Positions 35,486 through 45,243 are shown, numbered from the stretch's first letter. The stretch is 64,000 nucleotides of DNA from Alphaproteobacteria bacterium (GCA_021774625.1 JAJFIV010000008.1:296558-360557), one strand, 5' to 3'. Numbers and translations: made by a program. The notes: generated by a model from the sequence alone, not told the origin.

Positions 35486-35709
35486 TGACCGCTGTCCCGT
35501 TCATTCCATGTATTAATAAAAAACGAGATTACCGTCCCGGGGCCGGCGGCAAAAGGTTCGGAATCTACGCAAGGCGTTGTCGAAAGAAAGAGCCTTAGAT
35601 TTCAATACATTGAATGTCCCCCGGGGGACGGAACCGGGAATGACGCGGGTATTGGAGCATCCTCTGGGATCGCCGAGCCTTGGTATGAGTCGCGGCCGAA
35701 CGCTCAGAT

Positions 35710-38700
35710 TTACGCGGCGGTATCGCCGCCGGCGGCGACCACCAGCCGGGCGAGAGCGGGAAGGGATTTCACGCCGGTCCTGCTGTAGATGGCCGCGCGG
35801 TGCTTCTCGACCGTACGCTGGCTTAAGCCGAGATCGGCCGCGATATTCTTGCTCGGATGGCCGGTGAGCACCATCCCCATGATTTCGCGCTGTCGCGGCG
35901 TAAGCCCGGCGAGGCGATTTGCGGCGCCGTCCCGCCAAGCCGAGTCCTTGGCGGCATCCGCAGACCGCGCGAGCGCCTGTCTGACATGGTCGATCAGATC
36001 CGCAGCACTGACCGGCTTCTCGATAAAATCGGAAGCCCCGGCCTGTATCGCCCGCATGGCCATCGCGACGTCGCCAGTGCCGGTGATCAGGATTTTGGCC
36101 AGCCGGCGGTCAACATCCCCGATCCGCTCCAGCAGGGCGAGCCCACCCATTCCGGGCATGCCGACATCGGCTAGCAGGCACGCCACGCGGCCCGGACGCC
36201 AGGAGTCGAGAAAGGATTCCGCGGTGGAGAAAGCTTCAACAGCCAGACCGTCCTCCTCGAGCACATGGCGCAGTTCCTCCAGAACGTGCAGGTCATCGTC
36301 GATGACATAGACGACAGACGTTACCGCAGCCCCATCCGCCGCACCGTCGCTGCTCCGACCGCGCGCGTCCGTCGCCGATGAGGGCGGCGGCAAAAGTTGA
36401 CGGATCGCCTCGCTCAGGTCCGCCTGCTGCACGGGCTTGCTGAGATGAACACAGCCCTGTTGCGCGATGTCGCGCAGAGTGCCGGTCGAGATGTCGCCGG
36501 TCAAAATGATGGCCGGCAGCGTCAGGTGGAACCGGTCCTGCATCTTTTCGATGAGCAGGAGACCGTTCATATCGTTCGGCAGATTGAAATCGGCGATGAT
36601 GAGGTCCGGACGGACCGCCATCCCGGGGATCATGTCCAGCGCGCTGGGACCATCGGCTGCCGTGACAACATAATGGCCTTCGTCCTTCAGGGCGAGCCTG
36701 AGCGTCCCGCGGACCTCGGGATCGTCCTCAACCACCAGAACCACGCCGGTGGCGTGCGGGGCCGCGCCCTGCGGCTCACCCGATGCGCTCTCCGGGTCCG
36801 ACGATGCCCACGCTTTCACGCCTGCCGTGCCTTGCGCCGCCTGCCCGGCAGCATGAGGCGCAAGCGGGACCTCGATGATGAAGGCCGAGCCCTTGCCGAC
36901 TTCCGAGCGGGCATGCACCCGATGGCCGAGCAGGTCCGAGAGACGTTGCACGATGGAAAGTCCGAGGCCGAGGCCGCGGCTCGATTCCCGGGCCGCATTG
37001 TCGAGTTGATGATATTCCTCGAAAATTCTCTCCAGCGACTCCCCGGGGATGCCGACGCCGGTGTCCCGGATCTCGATACTAACCATGCCCTTCCGTCTCC
37101 GGCACCCTATCAGGATCTTGCCGTGACGCGTGTATTTGAGGGCGTTAGAAACCAGATTCCGGATCATTTGCTCAAGCAGGTGGGGATCACTATGGATCCA
37201 GCAGCCGCAGCGGACGAGGCGCAAGTCGAGGCCCTTCGCCCTTGCAAAATATGCGAATTCGTCCTTCAGCCGGCCGAGCGCCTCGTCAACCGGGAAATCG
37301 ACCCGGTCCGCGATCACGATGCCGGCCTCGATCTGGTTGAGGTCAAGAAGCGCGTTCAACATGCTCGCCATGGCGGTCGAGGTTTCGCCAAATCGCCTGA
37401 CAAGGTCGCGGGCTTTCTCCCCCTCGACCGTTTTGGCCAGAATCCCCTGAATCAGCGTAAGCGTCTGAAGCGGCTGACGCAGGTCATGGCTGGCGGCGGC
37501 GAGAAAACGCGATTTCGCGAGATTGGACCGCTCGGCCTCACGTTTGGCCGCCTCAAGGGCTTCTGATATTTGCCGTCGTTCGGTGATATCGGTATAGGTG
37601 ATGACAACGCCACCGTCTTCATTGTCGTCGGTGCGGTAGGGCAGAACGCGGCGGACGTACCAGGCTCCGTTGCGCTTCGCGATTTCGTGCTCGAGCGTCA
37701 CCCGGGTCCGCAACACGCGCCGGGCGTCGTCCAGAAGGGCGCTGTCGTCGGCCAGCGCCTGAAGATCGGCGAGCGGCCGCCCGATGTCGCTCGAAATGAC
37801 GCTGAAGAGGGATTTTGTTGCCGGCGTGAAAAAGCGGATATTGAGGCCGGCGTCGAGGAAGAGCGTCGCGACATTGGTGCTGTAGAGAACGTTTTGCAGA
37901 TCACTGGAGACCGTTTTCTCGCGTTCCAGCGTTTCATGAAGCTGGCTGTTGAGCGCGGTCAGTTCTTCATTGAGCGACTGCAATTCCTCCTTCGAGGTTT
38001 CCAGCTCCTCGTTCGTCGCCTGGAATTCCTCGTTGATGGACAAGGCCTCTTCGTTGATCTCCCTTTGCTCCTGCGTCATGTCCTCGAGATTGCGCACGGC
38101 ATCCGAAAGCTCGGTTCTGGTGGCTTCGAGCTCCCGCTCGAGCTCTGCGACCTTCGATGCCTCTTCCGGCGCTACGGGGCGATCCTGCGGGGGTTCCTGA
38201 TCGGGCCTTTCGACAAAGCAGACCAACAGCAGCGAGTCGTCTTCGAACACAACCGGTCTTATGTCGATGTCGAATACCTGGCCGTCGCGGTTACGGCCGA
38301 TTGAACCCGAGGCAAGGAGGATGCGTTCCTCCTTTTGCATGGCCTGCCGCACTGCCGCCCGGAGTCGGGTGCGCACGCCATCGCGGGCCATGGCGAAAAT
38401 GTCGTGTTTCGGCGGTCCGGGAACGACGCGAAGATAGCGGTCCGTCGGCCCGAGCGTGTAAAGGCACTCATAGTGCCGATTGATCAGGGCCGCCGCGGGG
38501 GCATGGTTCTCGACCACCAGGCGCTGGCACAGGGCGGCAAGAGCGCCCTGACGCGAGGCCGGCCTGAGCTTGTACTGCCCGGGGACATGTATGCTCTCGC
38601 CGCCGCCGATCGCAAAACCGAGGTCGCCGGGCCGGGTTCTGGCGGCGTGGCGGTAGACCCGCTCGGGCTTGGACATCATCTCGAAGCGATCATCGTCAGA

Positions 38701-40122
38701 ACCGACCGATTCCGATCCGCCGAGAAGAAGGAAGCCGCCCTCGCGCAGCGCGAAATGAAAGAGCGCGAAAATCTTTTCCTGGGCTTCCGGCCGCAGGTAG
38801 ATGAGAAGGTTCCGGCAGGAAATCAGGTCGAGCCGCGAAAACGGCGGATCGGAAAGCACGTCCTGAACCGTGAAGACGACCGTGGCGCGGATTTCCTGCA
38901 AAATCCGGTAGCCATGATCCTCCTTGGTGAAGTAGCGGGCAAGCCGTTCCGGCGTGACATCCGCCGCGATCGAGTCCGGATAGAGGCCTTCACGCGCGAT
39001 GGCGATGGCGTCCGGGTCGATATCGGAAGCGAAAATCTGCAGCCTTGCCGACTGCCTTGCCGCAGCGACCTGCTCGTGGAGGAGGATCGCCAGCGAATAG
39101 GCCTCCTCGCCGGAACTGCAGCCGACGCTCCAGATGCGCAGGGGGTTGTCGCGCGAATGCCGGCGGACGAGGTCGGGGACGATCTTTTCGGCGAGGGAAT
39201 CGAAAACTGCGGGATCGCGGAAAAAACTGGTGACGTTGATCAGCATGTCCTGGACGAGCAGGTCGATTTCCTTCGCATCGCTTTCGAGAAGATCGAGATA
39301 ACGGCCGATATCACCGCGATCGATGGCCGCGAGCGCCATCCGCCGTTCGATCCGCCGCTGCAGCGTTCCGGGCTTGTAGGGTCTGAAATCATGACCGGTT
39401 CGGGCGATCAGCAAATCAAGGATTTCTGACAGGCGATCCGGCGCGGCAGGCCGCCGGCTCTTTTTGCTGCCCGCGCCCGCCGGCGCAAGCTTGCGGAAAT
39501 AATTGACCAGGGCCCCGGGAATCTTTGCCACCGGCAGCACGAGGTCGACCGCGCCGGTCATGATCGCGTTTTGCGGCATGCCGTCAAAGCCGGCTTCCTC
39601 GGGGGCCTGCGCAATGACCAGCCCGCAGTTTTCCTTCACCGCCTTCAGCCCGAGGCTGCCATCGGCTCCCGTCCCCGAGAGGATCACGCAGGCGGCACGG
39701 TCGCCGGCATTCTCGGCCAGGGATCGTAGAAAGAAATCGAAAGGAAGGCGGGCGCCATGACGTTCCTTCGGCTTCGACAGCCGGAAGACACCCCCGCTTA
39801 TGGCGAGATAGGCGCCGGGCGGAATGATAGTGATGCTGTCGGCCTCGAGCCGCATGCCCTCGGCGGCATGCCGGACCTGCATCGGCGTATGCTTGGCGAG
39901 CAGGTCCACCATCATGCTCGGATGCGTCGGATCGAGATGCTGGATCAGGACGAAGGCCATGCCGCTGGCGGTCGGCAAGGCCTTGACGAGCTTGCTGAAC
40001 GCCTCCAGACCGCCGGCCGACGCGCCGATGCCCACCACAGGCAGGCTGTCAGGCCGATCCGGAATCCTGCTGGCCGATGGCGCACGTGCGCGCGATCCGA
40101 CCGTGCGCGAACCTTTGACCAT
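35710..40122 (-). CDS. CheB-CheR-PAS-histidine kinase-REC-REC-LuxR hybrid
   Basis: A roughly 1470-residue cytoplasmic signalling protein. In order: a CheB methylesterase domain (about 28-210; GIGASAGG Ser, IQHLDP His, SGTGADG Asp), a CheR methyltransferase domain (about 230-500; WSVGCSSGEEAYS, FASDIDPDAI, SCRNLLIYL), a PAS-like region, a long coiled coil (about 650-730; INEEFQATNEELETSKEEL), a PAS domain, HisKA with phospho-His in AASHDLRQPLQ near 880, an HATPase (DTGVGIPGESLERIF), a receiver, a second FixJ-like receiver (LLADVGMPGMGG) and a LuxR helix-turn-helix (LTPRQREIMGMVLTGHPSKN). CheB and CheR lie in cis without any receptor or CheA nearby. I use the ATG at 40122; a TTG at 40218 would add 32 residues. 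Confidence 0.92.
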   Translation of the reverse strand: MVKGSRTVGSRARAPSASRIPDRPDSLPVVGIGASAGGLEAFSKLVKALPTASGMAFVLIQHLDPTHPSMMVDLLAKHTPMQVRHAAEGMRLEADSITIIPPGAYLAISGGVFRLSKPKERHGARLPFDFFLRSLAENAGDRAACVILSGTGADGSLGLKAVKENCGLVIAQAPEEAGFDGMPQNAIMTGAVDLVLPVAKIPGALVNYFRKLAPAGAGSKKSRRPAAPDRLSEILDLLIARTGHDFRPYKPGTLQRRIERRMALAAIDRGDIGRYLDLLESDAKEIDLLVQDMLINVTSFFRDPAVFDSLAEKIVPDLVRRHSRDNPLRIWSVGCSSGEEAYSLAILLHEQVAAARQSARLQIFASDIDPDAIAIAREGLYPDSIAADVTPERLARYFTKEDHGYRILQEIRATVVFTVQDVLSDPPFSRLDLISCRNLLIYLRPEAQEKIFALFHFALREGGFLLLGGSESVGSDDDRFEMMSKPERVYRHAARTRPGDLGFAIGGGESIHVPGQYKLRPASRQGALAALCQRLVVENHAPAAALINRHYECLYTLGPTDRYLRVVPGPPKHDIFAMARDGVRTRLRAAVRQAMQKEERILLASGSIGRNRDGQVFDIDIRPVVFEDDSLLLVCFVERPDQEPPQDRPVAPEEASKVAELERELEATRTELSDAVRNLEDMTQEQREINEEALSINEEFQATNEELETSKEELQSLNEELTALNSQLHETLEREKTVSSDLQNVLYSTNVATLFLDAGLNIRFFTPATKSLFSVISSDIGRPLADLQALADDSALLDDARRVLRTRVTLEHEIAKRNGAWYVRRVLPYRTDDNEDGGVVITYTDITERRQISEALEAAKREAERSNLAKSRFLAAASHDLRQPLQTLTLIQGILAKTVEGEKARDLVRRFGETSTAMASMLNALLDLNQIEAGIVIADRVDFPVDEALGRLKDEFAYFARAKGLDLRLVRCGCWIHSDPHLLEQMIRNLVSNALKYTRHGKILIGCRRRKGMVSIEIRDTGVGIPGESLERIFEEYHQLDNAARESSRGLGLGLSIVQRLSDLLGHRVHARSEVGKGSAFIIEVPLAPHAAGQAAQGTAGVKAWASSDPESASGEPQGAAPHATGVVLVVEDDPEVRGTLRLALKDEGHYVVTAADGPSALDMIPGMAVRPDLIIADFNLPNDMNGLLLIEKMQDRFHLTLPAIILTGDISTGTLRDIAQQGCVHLSKPVQQADLSEAIRQLLPPPSSATDARGRSSDGAADGAAVTSVVYVIDDDLHVLEELRHVLEEDGLAVEAFSTAESFLDSWRPGRVACLLADVGMPGMGGLALLERIGDVDRRLAKILITGTGDVAMAMRAIQAGASDFIEKPVSAADLIDHVRQALARSADAAKDSAWRDGAANRLAGLTPRQREIMGMVLTGHPSKNIAADLGLSQRTVEKHRAAIYSRTGVKSLPALARLVVAAGGDTAA

Positions 40123-40227
40123 GTTGCTCTTTTTCCCTCGCACATCCGGTGAACTTGCGGGCCGCAAGTGTAGCACAATTTTGGATTGATCCAAAATTAA
40201 AGCTGTCGTTCCTGGCAAGAAAGCCGA

Positions 40228-40258
40228 AACCCGGCAGTTCCAAGGGAACTGCCGGGTT
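40228..40258 (-). terminator. terminator after the SYLF gene
   Basis: Perfect 14-bp arms (AACCCGGCAGTTCC and GGAACTGCCGGGTT) enclose a 3-nt loop. On the minus strand the stem is followed by TTTCGGCTTTCTT. It lies 80 bp after the SYLF gene stop and upstream of the hybrid kinase start, so the two genes are probably separate transcripts. Confidence 0.7.
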
Positions 40259-40339
40259 CAGGAGGGCGCCCCGACCAGAACACGCCCCTTGGGGGGGATG
40301 GCGTAACGCGTATTCCGACACGGATCGCGCTGCTGTTTC

Positions 40340-40909
40340 TCAGCGCTTGATCTCCGTAATCTTCGTTCCCTCAAGGCTGATTCCGATCATCAGGCCCGAT
40401 TGATCGAAGATGAAGGCATAGGCGTCGTCCTTGAGCGAACTCGTCGACAGATTCTTGGCCGCGCCTTCATCCATGAAGACCACCGTTGGCCCGACGCCGA
40501 TCTCCCACCCCTCGGAATCGTGGATATAGTCGATCGCCTTGTCGTTCATCAAAAAGACCACGTAAGCATAAGATTGGCCACCGATCTGCAGTCCCCAGGA
40601 TCCAGTGAAGGAATTGTAGTAGCCGTCAATGGTTCCTCCGTGCTTCAGCACGCCTTCGCCGTAAGCCGCGCCGAAAATGAGACCGGCTTTCACGATGCTC
40701 GGAAAGATGAGGACGGCCTTCGACTGCTTGGCGATCGCCGCCGCGACCGGGTTGGTCGATGTCAGCAGCTTCAGCCCCTGATCGGCATCCTTATGCAGAT
40801 CTTCCGCGGTTGCGGCCCGAGCGACGTTCGCCACGCCGACGGCGCCGATTGCCGTGAATGTGGAGACGGCGAGCAAGCTCGCGACCATTATTTGACGAAA
40901 TCTGTTCAT
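40340..40909 (-). CDS. SYLF/Ysc84-domain lipid-binding protein
   Basis: A 189-residue exported protein. Residues 1-32 are a signal peptide (AVSTFTAIGAVGVANVARA). The SYLF domain follows, with AVLIFPSIVKAGLIFGAAYG, GGTIDGYYNSFTGSWGLQIG and WEIGVGPTVVFMDEG. Bacterial members are periplasmic or outer-membrane-associated and are thought to bind phospholipids; the function is not established. An AAGGA ribosome binding site precedes the ATG, and a strong hairpin follows the gene. Confidence 0.9.
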   Translation of the reverse strand: MNRFRQIMVASLLAVSTFTAIGAVGVANVARAATAEDLHKDADQGLKLLTSTNPVAAAIAKQSKAVLIFPSIVKAGLIFGAAYGEGVLKHGGTIDGYYNSFTGSWGLQIGGQSYAYVVFLMNDKAIDYIHDSEGWEIGVGPTVVFMDEGAAKNLSTSSLKDDAYAFIFDQSGLMIGISLEGTKITEIKR

Positions 40910-41018
40910 AGTGAATTCCTTGTTTTATGTGAAACTCGCCCGCGCGCCGGACCGGATCGGGCGACAGTCTCCCCGTCCGGTCAAAGCGGCCTGTTCAGGC
41001 ACCATGCCGGCCCTGGGG

Positions 41019-41495
41019 CTACGTGCAGCGGAACGTGACGGATCTGCTGCCATCCGTGTTCATCGCGGTAGTGGAAGTGGTCTGTTGCGAACCGGCATTC
41101 AGGCACTGGATCTGGGCATTGCGCGACAGGTTGAGGAGTTCCTGGTCGGTCCGGTAGGTATAGGTTTGCGTGGGACTGAACTGCTGGACCGGTTGCACCA
41201 GGAGCGTCGGCGCGACGCAATCGAAGATCACGACCTTACCGCCGTTCGGATCATTCGAAAAATTCGAGGGCTGCGGAACCAGATTGTAGCCGTTGCAGTA
41301 CAACACCGCACGCTGATTGGCCTGAACCAGTTCGTCGTCATTGCGATATTCGTATGTCACGCTCGGCGCGCTCGTGGCGATCTCCTCCGGCGAGGAGTTG
41401 CGGCTTGACGAGACACAGGAGACCGTTGTCAGGGCGACGAGTGCCGTCGCCGACACCGCGATCCCCGAACGGATGAGTGCTTTGGTGGTAATCAT
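41019..41495 (-). CDS. lipoprotein with two copies of a short repeat
   Basis: A 158-residue probable lipoprotein: the signal ends ALTTVSC at Cys27. The mature part contains two related units, VTYEYRNDDELVQANQRAVL with YCNGYN and QTYTYRTDQELLNLSRNAQI with QCLNAG, each followed by a beta-like segment ending in FDC or FRC. The four Cys are therefore spaced as two pairs, probably two disulfides in a duplicated domain. I do not recognise the family. It is separated by 109 bp from the SYLF gene. Confidence 0.7.
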   Translation of the reverse strand: MITTKALIRSGIAVSATALVALTTVSCVSSSRNSSPEEIATSAPSVTYEYRNDDELVQANQRAVLYCNGYNLVPQPSNFSNDPNGGKVVIFDCVAPTLLVQPVQQFSPTQTYTYRTDQELLNLSRNAQIQCLNAGSQQTTSTTAMNTDGSRSVTFRCT

Positions 41496-41639
41496 TGTTT
41501 TGCCTGTCTCTGATCGTTTCCCTGTGCATCATGCACAGGCGCGAAACCCGCGGATGAGGCAGCATGCCCCGGCGCGAATCTCACCCGCGCGGATTCTACG
41601 TGCAAAGCTGCAACACCGGCAGACTCGGAAACTACGCAT

Positions 41640-41755
41640 CGCGTCGACCGAGAGCGGTCGAGAGCGAGGTGGAAGACATTAAGCGCCGTCCCGCCCTTGA
41701 GGACGAGCCGCGCCGGGAGGACCGGATCGCGGGCGATCTCCTGCAGCAAGTCCAA
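41640..41755 (-). pseudogene. AbiEii-type nucleotidyltransferase toxin, fragment
   Basis: About 35 codons read [20 protein letters not shown] followed by TALNVFHL, the substrate-binding start of the AbiEii/AbiGii nucleotidyltransferase toxins. The catalytic DxD that should follow (DIDL) is lost: the frame continues as DRSRSTRCVV. The AbiEi antitoxin gene is absent. The fragment joins directly to an IS5 transposase remnant, so the toxin gene was interrupted and then decayed. Confidence 0.65.
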
Positions 41756-41888
41756 GAGCCGCGCCGCCGCGATCCTGCACGCCTGCGGAATGCACGCCGG
41801 CCGTGAGGATTATGCCGAGACTACCGACGACGATATGGCGTTTGCGGCCTTTCACATTTTTCCCTGCATCAAAGCCGACATTGCCACG
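41750..41888 (-). pseudogene. IS5-family transposase, fragment
   Basis: About 45 codons match the DDE region of IS5-type transposases: [19 protein letters not shown] then [13 protein letters not shown]. Both ends are missing. It fuses into the AbiEii fragment near 41755 and lies at the boundary between the island genes and the metal-efflux cluster. The remaining bases to 42027 show no clear coding. Confidence 0.7.
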
Positions 41889-42027
41889 CGCATCGGGCCG
41901 GTTTGTTCCGGATAAGTTCACGAAACTTGCCGCGGTTACATGTCCGGAAACCCCAGTAAAACCGCCAAATATGCGCTTATTTGATCCTTTCGCCTTGTAG
42001 TCCGCAGCCGTTTCTGTCTCCCGTTTC

Positions 42028-44196
42028 TCAAAGCTTCAAACCGCGCAACCGCAAAGCATTGCTGATCACGGAGACCGAGCTGAAACTCATAGCCGCCGCC
42101 GCAAACATTGGCGAAATCAGCAGACCGAAGAACGGGTATAAAATCCCCGCCGCAACCGGTACGCCAAGCGTGTTATAGGCAAGGGCAAAGAACAGATTCT
42201 GGCTGATATTACGCATGGTCGCGACAGACAGGCGCCGGGCGCGGACAATGCCGTTCAAATCGCCCCTGATCAACGTGAATCCCGCACTCTCGATCGCGAC
42301 GTCAGCGCCCGTCCCCATGGCTATTCCAACATCCGCCTGAGCCAGAGCCGGGGCGTCATTGACGCCGTCGCCCGCCATCGCTACGCTTTTACCCGCGGCT
42401 TGCAGTTCCTGAATGATCCGCGCCTTGTCCTCGGGCATAACGTCAGCACGAATATCGTCAATGCCCAGGCGGGCGCCGATGGCTTTTGCGGTCCGTTCAT
42501 TATCGCCGGTGGCCATGATGATGTGAAATCCCTGCCGGTGCAACTCTTTCAAAGCCTCTGATGTGGTTTCCTTGATCGGATCGGCGACTGCGACAAGGCC
42601 CGCGATCTCACCATCAACCATCACAAACATGACCGTCTCGCCCTCATCCCGCCGGGCATTGGCAACCTCCATCAGCCGGGCGCTTTCAAGCCCGAGATCA
42701 CTCACCAGCCGGGCATTGCCCAGCGCGAGCTTTTTCCCGTCCACAACACCGCGGACGCCCTTGCCGATGATGGCCTCGAATTCGCTGATCTTGACAAGTG
42801 TGATGCCGCGTTCCTCGGCCGCCGAAACAATCGCTTCGGCCAATGGATGTTCAGAACCCCGCTCCAGACTGGCTGCCAGCCGTAAAATCTCCTGCTCATC
42901 CTGTCCCGGTTCCGGCAGCACGGCAGTCAGCTGTGGCTTACCAACCGTCAGAGTGCCGGTTTTGTCGACAAGCAGCGTGTCAACCTTGGCAAAGCGTTCC
43001 AGGGCTTCAGCATTCTTGATCAGTACACCCGCCTGCGCACCGCGCCCGGTCGCCGTCATGATTGACATGGGCGTCGCGAGGCCAAGGGCGCAGGGGCACG
43101 CGATGATCAGCACCGCCACCGCAGAGACCAGCCCATAGGCCATCGCCGGTTCCGGGCCCCAGATTGACCAGGCAATGAAGGAAAGGAGTGCGACAGCAAT
43201 GACCGCCGGGACAAATTTCCCCGAAACACGATCCGCTATCTTCTGGATCGGGGCCCGGCTGCGCTGGGCATTGGCCACCATCTCGACAATCTGGCTCAGT
43301 ATGGTATCGGCACCCACACGACGCGCCTCAATGACAAACGTGCCCGAGCCGTTGATGGTCGCACCGGTCACATCGTCGCCGGTGGTTTTTTCGACCGGCA
43401 CGGGTTCCCCGGATATCATGGATTCATCGACAGAGGAATGTCCTTCAACCACAACGCCATCGACCGGAATTTTGTCGCCGGGGCGGACCCGCAAGCGGTC
43501 GCCCACCATAACATGCTCCAGCGGAATTTCCTCCTCCCGCCCGTCATCCCGAATGATCCGCGCCGTTTTGGCGGCAAGGTCCAGCAGCGCCCGGATGGCC
43601 GATCCTGTCCGTTCGCGGGCCCGGAGTTCCAGCACCTGACCGAGCAGGACCAGCACCACAATGACCGCACCGGCTTCAAAATAAACGCCGACCGTACCAT
43701 CGGCCTGACGAAACCCGTCCGGAAAAATTTCCGGAAACAGCACGGCAACGATACTGAACCCGTAGGCGGCGCCGACACCCATGCCGATCAGTGTGAACAT
43801 ATTGAGATTAAAATTGATCACCGACTTCACTGCGCGCACGAAAAATGGCCAGCCCGACCAGAGAATAACCGGCGTGGCAAGAGCCAGTTCAATCCACAGG
43901 GTGATCTGTTCTCCAAAAAATGCCCGGATCCCGGTTATGCCAAGGAAGGGGCCCATGCTCAGAATTAACAGCGGAACTGCCAGAATGGCGCCGACCGTAA
44001 ATCTTCGCCGGAAATCTATCAGTTCAGGATTGGGCCCTTCCTCATCGAGGGATATACTCTTTGGTTCCAATGCCATGCCGCAGATCGGGCACTCGCCGGG
44101 GCCAACCTGCTCGATTTCGAGGTGCATCGGGCAGGTATATATTGCCGTGAGGCTGTTTGAGACGACGGATGGTTTTTCTTCGCTATGATGTGACAT
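42028..44196 (-). CDS. copper/silver-exporting P1B-type ATPase
   Basis: A 722-residue heavy-metal pump. It opens with a small metal-binding domain ([26 protein letters not shown]), then eight membrane segments. The transport motif is [11 protein letters not shown], the phosphorylation site DKTGTLT, the actuator loop [10 protein letters not shown], the nucleotide-site HP in [10 protein letters not shown], and the hinge [14 protein letters not shown] and the M-loop asparagine/serine residues ([15 protein letters not shown]) indicate Cu(I)/Ag(I) specificity, as in CopA/SilP. It is the last gene of the cus-like cluster, 8 bp after the fusion gene. Confidence 0.95.
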   Translation of the reverse strand: MSHHSEEKPSVVSNSLTAIYTCPMHLEIEQVGPGECPICGMALEPKSISLDEEGPNPELIDFRRRFTVGAILAVPLLILSMGPFLGITGIRAFFGEQITLWIELALATPVILWSGWPFFVRAVKSVINFNLNMFTLIGMGVGAAYGFSIVAVLFPEIFPDGFRQADGTVGVYFEAGAVIVVLVLLGQVLELRARERTGSAIRALLDLAAKTARIIRDDGREEEIPLEHVMVGDRLRVRPGDKIPVDGVVVEGHSSVDESMISGEPVPVEKTTGDDVTGATINGSGTFVIEARRVGADTILSQIVEMVANAQRSRAPIQKIADRVSGKFVPAVIAVALLSFIAWSIWGPEPAMAYGLVSAVAVLIIACPCALGLATPMSIMTATGRGAQAGVLIKNAEALERFAKVDTLLVDKTGTLTVGKPQLTAVLPEPGQDEQEILRLAASLERGSEHPLAEAIVSAAEERGITLVKISEFEAIIGKGVRGVVDGKKLALGNARLVSDLGLESARLMEVANARRDEGETVMFVMVDGEIAGLVAVADPIKETTSEALKELHRQGFHIIMATGDNERTAKAIGARLGIDDIRADVMPEDKARIIQELQAAGKSVAMAGDGVNDAPALAQADVGIAMGTGADVAIESAGFTLIRGDLNGIVRARRLSVATMRNISQNLFFALAYNTLGVPVAAGILYPFFGLLISPMFAAAAMSFSSVSVISNALRLRGLKL

Positions 44197-44204
44197 TTTT
44201 TACC

Positions 44205-45242
44205 TCATGAAGTCTGCAGGTGAATAATTTTCCATAAGCCGGACACTTTGGTGAGAACGGCGGTACCCATACCGTGACGGCTCCTCTTTTCTCCTTTGAA
44301 TACAGCTTCGAAATCATAATCGAAGACCGTATAGGCAAGCGACGCACCGGTTGTCACCTTGATGTTGGAAAGGCGGTAGCTTAAAATTTCCAAGTCAGGG
44401 GAGTTCAACTCAGGCGTCAAATGATTATCCCGGTAATCCGCCCAGCCCCAATTGGCATGGCCGCCTTCGATAATGCTGAAGGCATCGCTGGCAACCACAT
44501 ACTGCTCGATCCCCGCGATGTCGGCGGCGTCGATCCGTTTATTATAGGCAAGCAGGACTGCTTTAACGGCTTCGGCTTCGGGGTCATTCGCAGAATGCGC
44601 ATCGGAGGCCTGTTCATTCCCGGGATGCCCATGAGGGGTTGCGTCATGATCTGCCTCTGGTACGGCATCGCCGTCATGAGAATGGGGCGCCGCATCATCG
44701 CCATGTTCGTGCGAGTTATCGCCATCGGCAACGGGCGGCGTGTCGTGCTCTTCACCGGCAGCATGCTCATGGTCATGACCGTCGCCTTCCGCCTGAGGCA
44801 ATGACATCACGCCAAGCCCATGGCGATAAACCGCCTCGCCCCCTTTGAAACCGGTCACACCAAGCGCCGCTGACGCAACAATGAGTATGGTGATAAAAAT
44901 CAGGCCCGGTCTGTCCCGCTTGCGAAATTCCCAAAGCGACCACAACGCCAGTGCCAAAAAAGCAGTTGCTGTCGGCAGCGCCCAGTTCCTGTGGTCGGTC
45001 ATGGCGCTGTGCGACGCTGTATCATGGGCAACCGTGTTATAGGCATAAAAGCCGGCGGCGATTGTGCCAAGCGTGAGGAACGCCCCTAGCCAAAGATTCC
45101 AGCGTCCCGCCGCGACAAGACCGTTTGACCAGGATTTCCCGGCAAACAAACGTCCGGCAACAAAGAAAGCGGTGGCCGTGAAAAACAAGGCGATCGTGAA
45201 ATGCACCAGGAACGGGTGCCAGTTGGGGATGATTTCGATCAT
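44205..45242 (-). CDS. DUF2231 membrane domain-His-rich linker-SnoaL fusion
   Basis: A 345-residue protein with an unusual layout. Residues 1-145 form a four-helix DUF2231-like membrane domain (IPNWHPFLVHFTIALFFTA at the start). Residues 150-215 are a His/Asp/Glu-rich stretch with many HDHEH, HSHDGD and HGHPGN clusters, probably binding metal. Residues 220-345 match a SnoaL/NTF2-like domain (VLLAYNKRIDAADIAGIEQY, GLWKIIHLQTS). It sits 1 bp from cusA and 8 bp from the P-ATPase gene, implying a role in copper handling, perhaps periplasmic sensing or buffering. No enzyme activity can be assigned. Confidence 0.82.
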   Translation of the reverse strand: MIEIIPNWHPFLVHFTIALFFTATAFFVAGRLFAGKSWSNGLVAAGRWNLWLGAFLTLGTIAAGFYAYNTVAHDTASHSAMTDHRNWALPTATAFLALALWSLWEFRKRDRPGLIFITILIVASAALGVTGFKGGEAVYRHGLGVMSLPQAEGDGHDHEHAAGEEHDTPPVADGDNSHEHGDDAAPHSHDGDAVPEADHDATPHGHPGNEQASDAHSANDPEAEAVKAVLLAYNKRIDAADIAGIEQYVVASDAFSIIEGGHANWGWADYRDNHLTPELNSPDLEILSYRLSNIKVTTGASLAYTVFDYDFEAVFKGEKRSRHGMGTAVLTKVSGLWKIIHLQTS

Positions 45243-45243
45243 G

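Noticed and set aside
36397..39429. Long plus-strand frames opposite the CheB-CheR kinase
   Set aside because: They are shadows of a GC-rich gene; the composition is rich in Arg, His and Gly without domains.
35710..40122. A chemotaxis operon
   Set aside because: CheB and CheR domains are present, but no cheA, cheW, cheY or receptor gene is nearby, and the protein ends in a DNA-binding domain.
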